Assembly: GCA_030158485.1 (NCBI GenBank)
Contig: JAOASS010000006.1
Coordinates: forward strand, 62,001-126,000
DNA: 64,000 nucleotides
Reading direction: 5' to 3'
Source of the DNA: Pseudobdellovibrionaceae bacterium
GTDB taxonomy: Bacteria; Bdellovibrionota; Bdellovibrionia; Bdellovibrionales; Bdellovibrionaceae
The notes beneath the pieces are model-generated. The model ran no database searches, was not told the DNA's origin, and saw only the letters and a program-made list of their open reading frames with translations. Positions 36,824-45,346 of this stretch are shown here, in pieces; the stretch's first letter is position 1; each line of letters starts with the position of its first letter. The position numbers and the translations under genes were made by a program.

Positions 36824-37319
36824 GATTCGAATTTCTGGAAAAAGTGTTAAGATAGATCGCGAAGATCTAAAAAAAGTAGAACAGAAAACATGGAGAATTA
36901 CAAAAGGCACAACGGGTCGCCCCCGTGTTGTCACTTCTATTCGGACTCCGGAAGGGGTTCGTTCTGTTACTTTGGGCAAGTTTTTAATGAATCCAGCGAA
37001 AAATAAACAGGTTTATTGTCAGCGGTTTAATGAAGGCTTGGATTACAGAAAAGAAAACTTAATAGTTTGTACATTAAAAGAAAGGCAAAGATTATTGCCT
37101 AAGCGGCGCGCAGAATCTTCATCTCAGTATCGAGGAGTATCCAAGCAAACTTTGAGTGGTAAGTGGCGGGCTGGTATTGAAGTTGAGGGCTCGCAGATTA
37201 ATTTAGGTGAGTTCGCAAAAGAAGCTGATGCAGCCTTAGCCTATAATAAAGCAGCTAAAAAATATTTTGGATCAAAAGCCTACCAGAACTCAGTTGGTCG
37301 AAAAAAAAATCCACGGTAA
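36801..37319 (+). CDS. AP2-domain protein with decayed HNH-like region
   Basis: 172 residues. The C-terminal 60 residues form an AP2/ERF DNA-binding domain (SSQYRGVSKQ, W-R-A-GIEV, LGEFAKEADAALAYN, AAKKYFG). The middle resembles the HNH fold of phage HNH-AP2 homing endonucleases, including a GLDYRKENLIVCT segment. The expected catalytic D/H-H-N positions read C-Q-R-F, so nuclease activity looks lost. It probably binds DNA. The ribosome site AAGGA lies inside the DppC-type gene, which it overlaps by 23 bases. It may be a domesticated mobile gene. Confidence 0.78.
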   Translation: MSKKSWCEIRISGKSVKIDREDLKKVEQKTWRITKGTTGRPRVVTSIRTPEGVRSVTLGKFLMNPAKNKQVYCQRFNEGLDYRKENLIVCTLKERQRLLPKRRAESSSQYRGVSKQTLSGKWRAGIEVEGSQINLGEFAKEADAALAYNKAAKKYFGSKAYQNSVGRKKNPR

Positions 37320-37366
37320 TTTGTTTGCTAAAAGATATTGAATAAGGACTTGAATTATATTTCACA

Positions 37367-38476
37367 TCAACCAATCGAAGGCAAGGGTCTGAACATGTCT
37401 TTCAGTTCTGGTTTCTGTAAAGGTTGAGCTTCAAAAGTCGAAATCCAGGTTTCAGGAGTTTCCATGCAAAGAAAAATCTTCCACCTATCTGAATTATTTT
37501 TAAAGAGATTATAAACAAACTTGAACATTTCATTTCGAAGACTGGCATCATAACGAAGTTTGGCCCCTTCCGAAGGAAACATTTCAGCTTGAGTCACAAG
37601 CGAATTTAAACCAAATCGTTTTTTCATCATGTGTCGTTGCTCAGGTTGAAACCTGAGTGTTCCTAAAGAAATAACATTAACTTGTTCAGGTAAAAATTGA
37701 GTTGTGATTCGAGAAACAAGCTCTGTGTAGTTTTCTTGCCAGTTTGTGTGGTAGATGAGTGGGTCTAAATGAAATGCCACACTAAAACCAGCTTGGATAC
37801 ACTTCAGAGCTGCGCCCAAGCGATCATTGAGTGAAGCTGTTCCATGTTCTTCTTTTTGAATAACATAATCGGCATTTAAGGACCAGCTGACAACTGTATT
37901 TTGAGAAGGTCCAAGATCTAAAAATTGATCAACTTGGTCTGACTTTGTTTTAAATTCCAAAGTCCATTTTGGGTACTGAGTAAAAAACGAGATCAATTTT
38001 CGCGAATAAAGAGTCAATGGATCTAAAGCTAAAGAGTCAATAATTTCTCCGGTTCCGACTCGAAAAGGCAAATGAGAATTCGTATCAGCCATCATTTTAA
38101 GCTCTGATAAAGCTTGATCAATATTTGTGAATATTTTTGAAACTGGTGAGTTGAGATAACTTTGGAGATAACAATAGCTACAATTCATGGGGCACTGTGA
38201 ACCTAAATTTAAAACATGATAATTGCAGCAGTTTAAGACTTTTTTTTGTGTTGATCCAGGACAGCGCTTGAAAAACTGTCCATCAAAAGGTGTTAGGAAA
38301 ATATTTTTTTTTGATCGATCAAATTCTTCAGCAGTTAAATTTCTTTTAATTTCACTCCAGGGTTCATTTTCTACGATTTCAATTTTATTTTTTGGAAAAA
38401 TTTGGCGAGCTCTATCTGCAACTTCGGAATTAACAGATCTTTTATCTATAAAAATTTTTTCTAGATTATGAATCAT
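37367..38476 (-). CDS. Spore photoproduct lyase-like radical SAM protein
   Basis: 369 residues. The radical SAM cluster motif is C-PMN-C-SY-C in a block (GSQCPMNCSYCYLQSYLNS) very like SplB, and SLNADYVI matches SplB's SINADYVI. The rest follows the SplB TIM-barrel plan. SplB's hydrogen-donor cysteine position is occupied by a GTGE stretch, so classic spore thymine-dimer chemistry is doubtful. The ATG at 38476 overlaps the stop of the upstream gene (ATGA); an ATG 15 bases earlier is possible. Translational coupling marks the upstream protein as a likely partner. Confidence 0.85.
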   Translation of the reverse strand: MIHNLEKIFIDKRSVNSEVADRARQIFPKNKIEIVENEPWSEIKRNLTAEEFDRSKKNIFLTPFDGQFFKRCPGSTQKKVLNCCNYHVLNLGSQCPMNCSYCYLQSYLNSPVSKIFTNIDQALSELKMMADTNSHLPFRVGTGEIIDSLALDPLTLYSRKLISFFTQYPKWTLEFKTKSDQVDQFLDLGPSQNTVVSWSLNADYVIQKEEHGTASLNDRLGAALKCIQAGFSVAFHLDPLIYHTNWQENYTELVSRITTQFLPEQVNVISLGTLRFQPEQRHMMKKRFGLNSLVTQAEMFPSEGAKLRYDASLRNEMFKFVYNLFKNNSDRWKIFLCMETPETWISTFEAQPLQKPELKDMFRPLPSIG

Positions 38477-39237
38477 GCTTTCAAATTCCATTCTTGTGCT
38501 ACTTTTGTCAGATTTTGGGCTAATTTATTAAGTTCAACAGGGGTTCCTGCAAAAAACTGAATATCAAATCCAGCTTTGTCCCCTTGGCGTTTGAATTTTT
38601 TCTTAATTTGTGAAGACCATGGAAGTGACGTAGCACTTAAGGATTGGTCTCGAGATGTTGTGACAGGATGGCGTAATTGCAACAATTGATTTTGATTTAA
38701 ATCTTGAAGACATTCGGTTGTATTTTTCATTTGAATAAGGTCGCATAACAGTTCAATTCTTTTAACTGAGTCTTGCTTGCTTTCGTTGGCGTTGAGAACT
38801 TCTTGGGTTACAAAAATTCTGTTATCTTCATCTAACATAAGAAGAGGCACAAGTTCTTGGGGTCCTATTTTTTTAAAGCTGACGAAATTTTGAAAATCTG
38901 AATTGCAGTTAAAAAGAAGATTGAGAATTTCAGTCAATTCAGGAGAAGCATGATATTGATAAGCTTTTAATAAGGAATCGATTTCAAAATATTGACTGAA
39001 TACGGGTGACTTTATGAGCCGAGCCAATTCAGGTAGTGTGAGTTGGGGATAAATTGACTTTAAAAGAATGAGCGAATGGTCCTGGTTTTGGAAAGTATGT
39101 TCAAACACAGGGTGATGAGAGCTGAGGTTAAAACCGCAAATAAGTTGGTTACTTAAAGCCAAAGCGGGAACAGAAGCGGGCCATTCATTTGAGGGTTTAA
39201 AATCGAGGTCCATCAAAAAATCAGGTTTCAATTTCAT
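38473..39237 (-). CDS. Unknown protein coupled to the SPL-like radical SAM gene
   Basis: 254 residues, no signal peptide or membrane segment. The central part is helical (LTLPELARLIKSPVFSQYF), and the C-terminal 60 residues include a basic KKKFKRQG stretch and an FFAGTPVELNKLAQNL segment that could bind nucleic acid. No family is recognised with confidence. It overlaps the radical SAM gene by 4 bases and so is likely to act with it, for example as substrate-recognition subunit. Its start is only 21 bases from the divergent gene at 39259. Confidence 0.6.
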   Translation of the reverse strand: MKLKPDFLMDLDFKPSNEWPASVPALALSNQLICGFNLSSHHPVFEHTFQNQDHSLILLKSIYPQLTLPELARLIKSPVFSQYFEIDSLLKAYQYHASPELTEILNLLFNCNSDFQNFVSFKKIGPQELVPLLMLDEDNRIFVTQEVLNANESKQDSVKRIELLCDLIQMKNTTECLQDLNQNQLLQLRHPVTTSRDQSLSATSLPWSSQIKKKFKRQGDKAGFDIQFFAGTPVELNKLAQNLTKVAQEWNLKA

Positions 39238-39258
39238 AGAGAGGAGGTATCATAAATT

Positions 39259-40320
39259 ATGACGAATTGGCAACATTGGCAAAAGCGAGCTCAAATCAAA
39301 GGTGATGTTGCATTTTTTTCTTATACGACTCCTGGAGTTGAAAAGGAAGCCAGTCAAGTTTTTGTTTGGGATTTGGATAAAACTTATCTCGATACTTCAA
39401 TTGATAGCATGAGTGGTCTTTTGCAGACCATTCTTGAAAAAGCCATGAACAAAAAAAATGTTCCAGGCACGGGAGTTTTACTTCAAGCGCTTTCAAGGCG
39501 CACGCAAGTTGGACAAAAAGATCAAATTGGAAATTTTCCGATCTACTTTATAACAGCTTCTCCTCCGCAGATGGAAGAGCGTATTATTGAAAAGATGGCG
39601 CTTGATCAGCTTCGTCCATTAGGTTGTTTTTTTAAAGATAATTTAAAAAATTTAAAACCAAATCGTTGGTGGCGTCTGACAAAACAAGTGGGGTTTAAAT
39701 TACAAGCTTTATTAGAGCTTCGAACTCGACTCCGTGAAGATGTCAGGCAAATTTGTTGGGGTGATGATTCTGAATCTGATGCCATTATTTATAATCTTTA
39801 TTCGGATATTTGCGCCAGACGTCTTTCCACAAATGAAGCTCGGTATGTGCTAGAAGATTTAAAGTGCACAAGTGATCAAATTGATGAAATTTTACTCTTA
39901 CAATCTCAAATTCCTGATCGTGATCCAGTTGAAAAAATTTATATTAATTTGGCAAAAGACACAGACCCTGATTATTACCTCAAGTTTGGTCGCAGGACGT
40001 TGCCGACGATGAACACTTTTCAGGCGACTTTAGATCTTTATCAGTTTGGTTTTCTTGATCTAAAAGATGTTTACGAAGTCGCAAATAATATGACTTCTGA
40101 ATATGATTTTACAACAGAAGAGCTTATGATGTCTTTTCAAGAACTATTACGTCGCGGAGTCATTCAAGAAAAAACCTATCAGAAATTAAAACCTTTTTTC
40201 TGTGAAAAGGGTTTGTTACACAAATCTTTTGCTCCGGATATGCCACTGGTAAATGAGGAAACAGTGGTCCATGATCCGTGGATACCTGATCGGATCGATT
40301 ATCTTAATGATTTTCGTTAA
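39259..40320 (+). CDS. App1-like HAD-family phosphatase (DUF2183-like)
   Basis: 353 residues. The HAD nucleophile motif is VFVWDLDKTYLDT (DxDxT) near residues 38-44. An ITASPPQMEERI block resembles the second motif of App1-type phosphatidate phosphatases, and ICWGDDSESDAI supplies the acidic motif IV. The C-terminal 100 residues are helical and unrecognised. No signal peptide or membrane segment, so it is cytoplasmic. The substrate could be a lipid phosphate or something else. A GAGGAGGT ribosome site lies 10 bases upstream of the ATG. Confidence 0.72.
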   Translation: MTNWQHWQKRAQIKGDVAFFSYTTPGVEKEASQVFVWDLDKTYLDTSIDSMSGLLQTILEKAMNKKNVPGTGVLLQALSRRTQVGQKDQIGNFPIYFITASPPQMEERIIEKMALDQLRPLGCFFKDNLKNLKPNRWWRLTKQVGFKLQALLELRTRLREDVRQICWGDDSESDAIIYNLYSDICARRLSTNEARYVLEDLKCTSDQIDEILLLQSQIPDRDPVEKIYINLAKDTDPDYYLKFGRRTLPTMNTFQATLDLYQFGFLDLKDVYEVANNMTSEYDFTTEELMMSFQELLRRGVIQEKTYQKLKPFFCEKGLLHKSFAPDMPLVNEETVVHDPWIPDRIDYLNDFR

Positions 40321-40741
40321 GACTTGAAATGACGATGGGCACTGTAATCGCAATATCTTCACCTTCAAAAGATGGGAACTTAAGGCGGTAAGAAATTTCT
40401 TTTAAGCATTTTTCAGTTTCTGAATCAAAAAGTCCTTTATTAATCAGAGCAAAATCTTTTGTTTTACCAGAAGGTTCAATTCTTAAAAAAATTTGCCAAG
40501 TCAGTTGACCAGATGAAGTGTTAGTTGATGCAAGAGTATTTCCTCGAAGCCAGCAGCGTTGAAAGTATCTTCTTTGTTGTTGAAGACTGGCGATCAAAAC
40601 GGCGGTCATATCTTTTTTTTCAGATTTTTGAGTAACAACAGGAAAAGTTGAATTTTGTCTTAGCTGAAAGAGAACGGCGATCAGGACTAGTAAAACTCCG
40701 GATAAAATAATCAGAAGTTTGCTGACCAGTCCTTTGGACAT
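40304..40741 (-). CDS. Membrane-anchored AgmX/TonB-C-like protein
   Basis: 145 residues. One N-terminal membrane segment (about 8-27) is followed by a periplasmic domain. Its pattern is RYFQRCWLRG, LTWQIFLRIEPSGKTKDFALINKGLFDSETEKCLKEISYRLKFPSFEG split by short gaps. It matches the AgmX/PglI C-terminal domain of Myxococcus-type gliding proteins, related to TonB C-termini, including the paired cysteines. It is encoded 2 bases after secG on the same strand. Its 3' end overlaps that of the convergent HAD gene by 17 bases. Confidence 0.75.
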   Translation of the reverse strand: MSKGLVSKLLIILSGVLLVLIAVLFQLRQNSTFPVVTQKSEKKDMTAVLIASLQQQRRYFQRCWLRGNTLASTNTSSGQLTWQIFLRIEPSGKTKDFALINKGLFDSETEKCLKEISYRLKFPSFEGEDIAITVPIVISSLNENH

Positions 40742-40743
40742 CT

Positions 40744-41097
40744 TTATTTTTTTTCTGGAATCGCAGCGGGAGCCGTCGTTGAAGTGGGAGCTGTTTCAGT
40801 TGCGTTAGGTGTGGAAGGTACAGCTTCAACGGCAGTTGTGGGAAGGACTCCACTGACGACAGACTGAGTCTTTTTTGCTGTCCAAATTGAAAGTGAGATA
40901 CAAGTGACAGCAAAAAAAGCGGCAACCCATCGAGTTGCTTTTGCAGCTAAGGTTTGAGCACCACCAGCACCGAGGAGTGAGTTCGATGTGCTTCCACCGC
41001 CAATACCGAGTGCCCCGCCTTTAGAGTCTTGAATTAATACAAGACCAATTAACAAAACAGCAATTAATACGTGGATCAATGTCAGCAAAGTTTCCAT
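40744..41097 (-). CDS. secG: Preprotein translocase subunit SecG
   Basis: Small inner-membrane subunit that assists SecYEG protein export. The N-terminal segment LLTLIHVLIAVLLIGLVLIQ and the following SKGGALGIGGGSTSNSLLGA loop are classic SecG, then a second membrane segment at about 56-72. A Thr/Ala/Pro-rich tail of about 40 residues lengthens it to 117. secG and tpiA are often adjacent in bacteria, but here they are 7 kb apart. Confidence 0.93.
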   Translation of the reverse strand: METLLTLIHVLIAVLLIGLVLIQDSKGGALGIGGGSTSNSLLGAGGAQTLAAKATRWVAAFFAVTCISLSIWTAKKTQSVVSGVLPTTAVEAVPSTPNATETAPTSTTAPAAIPEKK

Positions 41098-41302
41098 GGG
41101 GCCTCTCTCATCAGTAGATCTTTAACAGATCGAGTTCAGTCCAAATTTATGTCAAACAAGATTATTATTCAAAAACTTAAACTTAAGCACCGGAATGTAG
41201 ATCAAACGAAGAGAGCTGACACTTGATAATGCAACGCATAATATTCAAAGCATTGAGCATCATACACTGACAAATCAAAACACCTATGGGATTTCCAACC
41301 AT

Positions 41303-41938
41303 ATGTATTTTCTAGCATTTGAAGGATTGGACGGTTCAGGCAAAAGTTCTTTAATGAAAAGCCTTGAAGCCGAGCTCAAGCAAAAAAATATTTCTTTTAT
41401 TCAAACCCGGGAACCCGGCGGAACGGTGCTGGGTGAAAAACTTCGTCATTTAATTCTTGAAAAATCAAATTCGGCCCCTTTGCCGAGGGCTGAACTCTTG
41501 ATGTACGAAGCTTCACGGGCTCAACTCGTAGATGAACTTGTAAAGCCAGCCTTAGCTCAAAAAAAGTGGGTTTTGACGGATCGATTTTCAGCTTCAAGTT
41601 TAGCTTTTCAAGGCCATGCCAGGGGAATTGGATGGGAAAAAGTTCATGCTTTAAATCAGTTTGCGACAGAAGGTCTGAAGCCTGATCTGACTATCTTACT
41701 GGATTTGACTGTCGAAGAATCTGAAAAAAGAAGATTCCATCGTGAAAAGAAGAATAATATACAAGCAGACCGGATTGAGTCTGAAAATCGTGAATTCCAC
41801 GAAAAAGTTCGACAAGGCTTTTTAAAAGCAGCAGCTGAAGAATCTACCCACTGGATTGTTTTGGATGCTGCTCAAACTCCTGAAATGCTTTTTAATATTC
41901 TTTTTAATGAATTGAAGAAAAGAAAATGGCTCAATTAA
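41303..41938 (+). CDS. tmk: Thymidylate kinase
   Basis: Phosphorylates dTMP to dTDP. 211 residues with the P-loop FEGLDGSGKSS near residues 6-16, the TREPGGT substrate block, and TDRFSASSLAFQG. The ATG at 41303 follows no strong ribosome site but fits the family N-terminus. It overlaps holB by 13 bases, the conserved tmk-holB arrangement. The 205-base gap before it separates it from the divergent secG and holds no visible gene. Confidence 0.96.
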   Translation: MYFLAFEGLDGSGKSSLMKSLEAELKQKNISFIQTREPGGTVLGEKLRHLILEKSNSAPLPRAELLMYEASRAQLVDELVKPALAQKKWVLTDRFSASSLAFQGHARGIGWEKVHALNQFATEGLKPDLTILLDLTVEESEKRRFHREKKNNIQADRIESENREFHEKVRQGFLKAAAEESTHWIVLDAAQTPEMLFNILFNELKKRKWLN

Positions 41939-42876
41939 AATCTGAAGTCATTGGACACAAAAGACTTTTTGATCAATGGACTCAGCTCTTACAAAGAAAG
42001 CAGCTAACGGGTAGTTTTTTATTTGTCGGCCCCTCTGGAGTGGGTAAAAAAAAATCGGCTTGGGCTTTTATTCAGCAAGTTTTATGTGAAAAACCAATCC
42101 AATTCCAAGCCTGTGGTGAATGTGGACCTTGTCGAAGAGTCCAACTTTATCAGCATGAAAGCGTACTTTTCATAGAGCCTGATGGAGCCCTTATTAAAGT
42201 AGAACAAGCGCAAAATATTCTTCAATTTTTACAATTAAGATCCTTAACTTCCCATCGTTTTGTGTTGATTGATGAAGCTCAAAAAATGAATGCATCAACA
42301 GCGAATTCACTTTTAAAAACTTTGGAAGAACCGAGTGAAAATACAACTTTGATTTTATTGGCACCGTCATTAACAAGCGTGCTGCCGACAATCCGATCAC
42401 GGCTCAGAGTTTTTCATTTTCAACCAGTTCCCCTTGAAGATATGAAGCAAAGTCATCACTTTCCTGATTGGGTACTTGAAGCAAGCTTAGGTCGCTTTGA
42501 TTTACTTGAGGTTTTGAATTCACCTTCTGAAAAACAGTTTCGAATGAGTTGGGCTGATCATTTTGTGAAATTTTTAATAAGTCCTGATGTTTTGACAGAT
42601 GATTCGTGGCGAGACGCCATTAAGAATAAAGAAGATCTTAAACAGGGACTTGATTTGTGGCTCAAAATGATTCGAGATAGTCTGTTTTTACAGCAAGGTG
42701 AAAACAAATCTCTTTTGACACGAGATCTTAGCGAACAACTCCAGAAAATAGCCGCATTATCATCGGAAGAACTGCAATTTGTTGGACAAAGTTTAGTTAA
42801 CTTGCAGAAGGAAATGAGTTTTAATAAAGATCCTCTTTTATCATTAGAAAGTCTTTACATTAGCTTAAAAGCTTAA
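41926..42876 (+). CDS. holB: DNA polymerase III subunit delta prime
   Basis: A clamp-loader subunit. 316 residues with the AAA+ P-loop FVGPSGVGKKKSAWAF, a four-Cys zinc module (CGECGPC plus an upstream Cys), the Walker-B-like LIDEAQKMNASTANSLLKTLEEP and the RSR sensor. The Walker A is GPSGVGKK, so it may retain nucleotide binding, unlike E. coli HolB. It overlaps tmk by 13 bases and is followed by an ABC exporter pair that separates it from tatD. Confidence 0.93.
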   Translation: MAQLKSEVIGHKRLFDQWTQLLQRKQLTGSFLFVGPSGVGKKKSAWAFIQQVLCEKPIQFQACGECGPCRRVQLYQHESVLFIEPDGALIKVEQAQNILQFLQLRSLTSHRFVLIDEAQKMNASTANSLLKTLEEPSENTTLILLAPSLTSVLPTIRSRLRVFHFQPVPLEDMKQSHHFPDWVLEASLGRFDLLEVLNSPSEKQFRMSWADHFVKFLISPDVLTDDSWRDAIKNKEDLKQGLDLWLKMIRDSLFLQQGENKSLLTRDLSEQLQKIAALSSEELQFVGQSLVNLQKEMSFNKDPLLSLESLYISLKA

Positions 42877-42887
42877 AGGTTGAATCA

Positions 42888-43760
42888 GTGGAAAAAATAC
42901 GGGCATTAGAAATCGACAACTTAAAAAAGACTTATAAGTCTCACAATGCCGTTTCAACAGAAGCTTTGAAAGGAATTAGTTTTGACGTCAAGCCAGGAGA
43001 AATCTTTGGTCTTTTAGGACCCAACGGAGCTGGTAAAACAACTTTGATATCAATTATCACAACTCTTGAAAAACCAACATCAGGTGATGTCAGAGTTTTT
43101 GGTGAATCTGTGCTCCAAAATCCACTGAAAACAAAAACTCAAATTGGAATTGTTCCCCAAGAAGTTGTGTCGAGCGGCTTTTTTAATTTAGAAGAAATCT
43201 TAAAATATCATTCAGGATACTACGGCATCAAAGATAATAGCGTCCGAATTAATCATTTACTAGATCGGCTTAAGTTAGCTGATCATAAACATAAAATGAT
43301 GCGGCAACTTTCTGGCGGAATGAAGCGACGGATGATGATTGCTAAAGCTTTAGTGCATTCTCCTCAAATACTTTTGTTAGACGAGCCTACGGCAGGAGTC
43401 GATGTTGAATTGAGAACACAACTTTGGCAATTTGTACGTGAACTGCAAAAAGAAGGAGTCAGCATTGTGTTGACAACTCATTACTTACAAGAAGCGGAAG
43501 CTTTGTGTGATCGAGTAGGAATCATTAATAAAGGCGAATTAAAGTATGTTGGCCATACAAAAGAAATTATTTCTCAACTGACTCAGAAAAAAGTAAGTAT
43601 TGTAACTAATGCGGGGGAAAAAATCAGTTTTTTCTTGAATAAAAATCAAGCTCTTGGTGAAGCTCTTAAAGAAAAAATGATCAATCTAGATTCTGTTTTC
43701 GATCTTAATATTTCGGAAGGGACTTTGGAGGAAGCTTTTGTGAAGGTGTTGAACACATGA
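42888..43760 (+). CDS. ABC-2 exporter ATP-binding protein
   Basis: 290 residues of the DrrA/NodI type. Walker A is GPNGAGKTT near residue 45, the signature is LSGGMKRRMMIA, Walker B is ILLLDEPTAGVD, and the H-loop is TTHYL. A C-terminal 70-residue extension is typical of ABC-2 exporters. The start is GTG at 42888 with a weak AGGTTG site. It overlaps its permease gene by 4 bases. Substrate unknown: drug, lipid or polysaccharide. Confidence 0.94.
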   Translation: MEKIRALEIDNLKKTYKSHNAVSTEALKGISFDVKPGEIFGLLGPNGAGKTTLISIITTLEKPTSGDVRVFGESVLQNPLKTKTQIGIVPQEVVSSGFFNLEEILKYHSGYYGIKDNSVRINHLLDRLKLADHKHKMMRQLSGGMKRRMMIAKALVHSPQILLLDEPTAGVDVELRTQLWQFVRELQKEGVSIVLTTHYLQEAEALCDRVGIINKGELKYVGHTKEIISQLTQKKVSIVTNAGEKISFFLNKNQALGEALKEKMINLDSVFDLNISEGTLEEAFVKVLNT

Positions 43761-44527
43761 CAAGTTTCTTATTTCTTTTTCGCAGAGAGTGCCATCGTTT
43801 CTGTAAAGTTCTAGTTCAAACTGTGTTAACCCCCGTGATCAGTGCTGGACTGTACTTGCTTATATTTGGAGTTTCTTTAGGTCAGCATATTGATTTAGCA
43901 GGAACTCGGTATTTGGCTTTTTTGATTCCAGGTTTGATGATGATGGGGCTGATGAACAATTCGTTTCAAAATTCTTCTTCTTCATTAGTTTCAAGTAAGT
44001 TCACCGGAGATATTGAAGACTTGGCTATCGTACCGTTGTCCCGAACAAATATCATATGGGCCATGAGCTTTGCTTCCGTTATTCGCGGTGCAATGGTTGC
44101 AACTATTACACTTTTTGTAGGTGAATTTTTTTATTATTTTCAGTACCAAGAACTTTTGATTCCGGCTCATCCATTTTGGCTTTTTTATTTTATTGTGATG
44201 GCGGGTCTTGTATTTGGACAGTTGGGTTTAATTGCTGCGTTCTGGGCTAAAACTTTTGATCAGCTCAGTGCGATTTCAACATTTATCATATTGCCTCTAA
44301 CCTATTTAGGAGGAGTTTTTATTCCTGTCAGTCAGCTAGATCCTGTATGGCAAATGGTTTCCATGGCGAACCCACTTCTTTATTTTATTAACGGTCTTCG
44401 ATACAGTATGATCGGGATGACGGACGTGAGCGTATCCCTGTCAGCGTTGTTAGTGTTTGTGGTGGGTTTGATTTTACACTTGGTTGCTCACCGAGTTTTA
44501 AGTCGAGTGAGCTTTACAAGATGGTAG
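43757..44527 (+). CDS. ABC-2 type exporter permease
   Basis: 256 residues with six predicted membrane helices and the ABC-2 family features, including the LIPGLMMMGLMNNSF segment and the C-terminal PLTYLGGVFIPVSQLDP and ANPLLYFINGLRY blocks. It starts at an ATG overlapping the ATPase stop. Together with the upstream ATPase it forms a complete exporter. Its position between holB and tatD interrupts a widely conserved cluster. Confidence 0.93.
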   Translation: MTSFLFLFRRECHRFCKVLVQTVLTPVISAGLYLLIFGVSLGQHIDLAGTRYLAFLIPGLMMMGLMNNSFQNSSSSLVSSKFTGDIEDLAIVPLSRTNIIWAMSFASVIRGAMVATITLFVGEFFYYFQYQELLIPAHPFWLFYFIVMAGLVFGQLGLIAAFWAKTFDQLSAISTFIILPLTYLGGVFIPVSQLDPVWQMVSMANPLLYFINGLRYSMIGMTDVSVSLSALLVFVVGLILHLVAHRVLSRVSFTRW

Positions 44528-44569
44528 CGCTGATTGCTTTTTAAACCAGAGCCTGTCATAACCTAATTC

Positions 44570-45346
44570 ATGAATCATTCATCGTGGATCGACATGCATG
44601 CCCACCTAGATCGCCTTGAGCACTCGGCAGAAGAAGCGATACGACTTGCTGCTGAACAAAATATTCATCGAATTATTACAATTGGTACTGAACCAAACGA
44701 TTTGGCCCTTGTTTTGTCGATTGCTGAAAAGTTCTATCCAAAAGTTTTTTGTACATTAGGAGTTCATCCTCACGAAGGTGTACTATACACAGATGAAGCT
44801 GAAAATTTTATTCGCCAAAATGCCAATCGAAAAGAAGTTGTAGCTGTAGGTGAAATCGGACTTGATTATTATTATGAGCATTCTCCGAAGGGACCTCAGC
44901 AAGAAGCTTTTAAAAAGCAACTTCAATTAGCTTCGGAACTTGATCTGCCAGTTGAAATTCACACTCGTGACGCAGAACAAGACACAGTCGATATTTTAAA
45001 TAAATTTCGGGGACAAGTGACCGGTCTTATACACTGTTTTACCGGCACGCAGTGGCTAGCGGAAAAAGCTCTTGATTTGGGATTTAATATTTCAATAAGC
45101 GGAGTTGTGACTTTTAAAAATGCAGAAGACTTAAGAAAAGTTGTCCAGTACATTCCGCTCGACCGAATTCATGTGGAAACAGATTCTCCATTTCTTGCCC
45201 CGATTCCCCATCGAGGTAAAAAAAACACTCCGGCATACGTTATTCATACGGCAAAAGTGGTTGCCGAATTAAAAGGAATTTCAGTTGAACAATTGGCGCA
45301 AGCGACTTCCGCAAATGCTTTTAAATTGATGAAGAAATTAGTTTAA
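44570..45346 (+). CDS. tatD: TatD-family metal-dependent DNase
   Basis: 258-residue TIM-barrel hydrolase. Metal ligands are visible in MHAHLDRLEH, GEIGLDYYY and EIHTRDA, then LIHCFTGT and VETDSPFLAP near the C-terminal half. Proteins of this family are 3'-5' DNases or hydrolases involved in DNA repair. It follows tmk-holB in many genomes; here the ABC exporter lies between. Confidence 0.94.
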   Translation: MNHSSWIDMHAHLDRLEHSAEEAIRLAAEQNIHRIITIGTEPNDLALVLSIAEKFYPKVFCTLGVHPHEGVLYTDEAENFIRQNANRKEVVAVGEIGLDYYYEHSPKGPQQEAFKKQLQLASELDLPVEIHTRDAEQDTVDILNKFRGQVTGLIHCFTGTQWLAEKALDLGFNISISGVVTFKNAEDLRKVVQYIPLDRIHVETDSPFLAPIPHRGKKNTPAYVIHTAKVVAELKGISVEQLAQATSANAFKLMKKLV

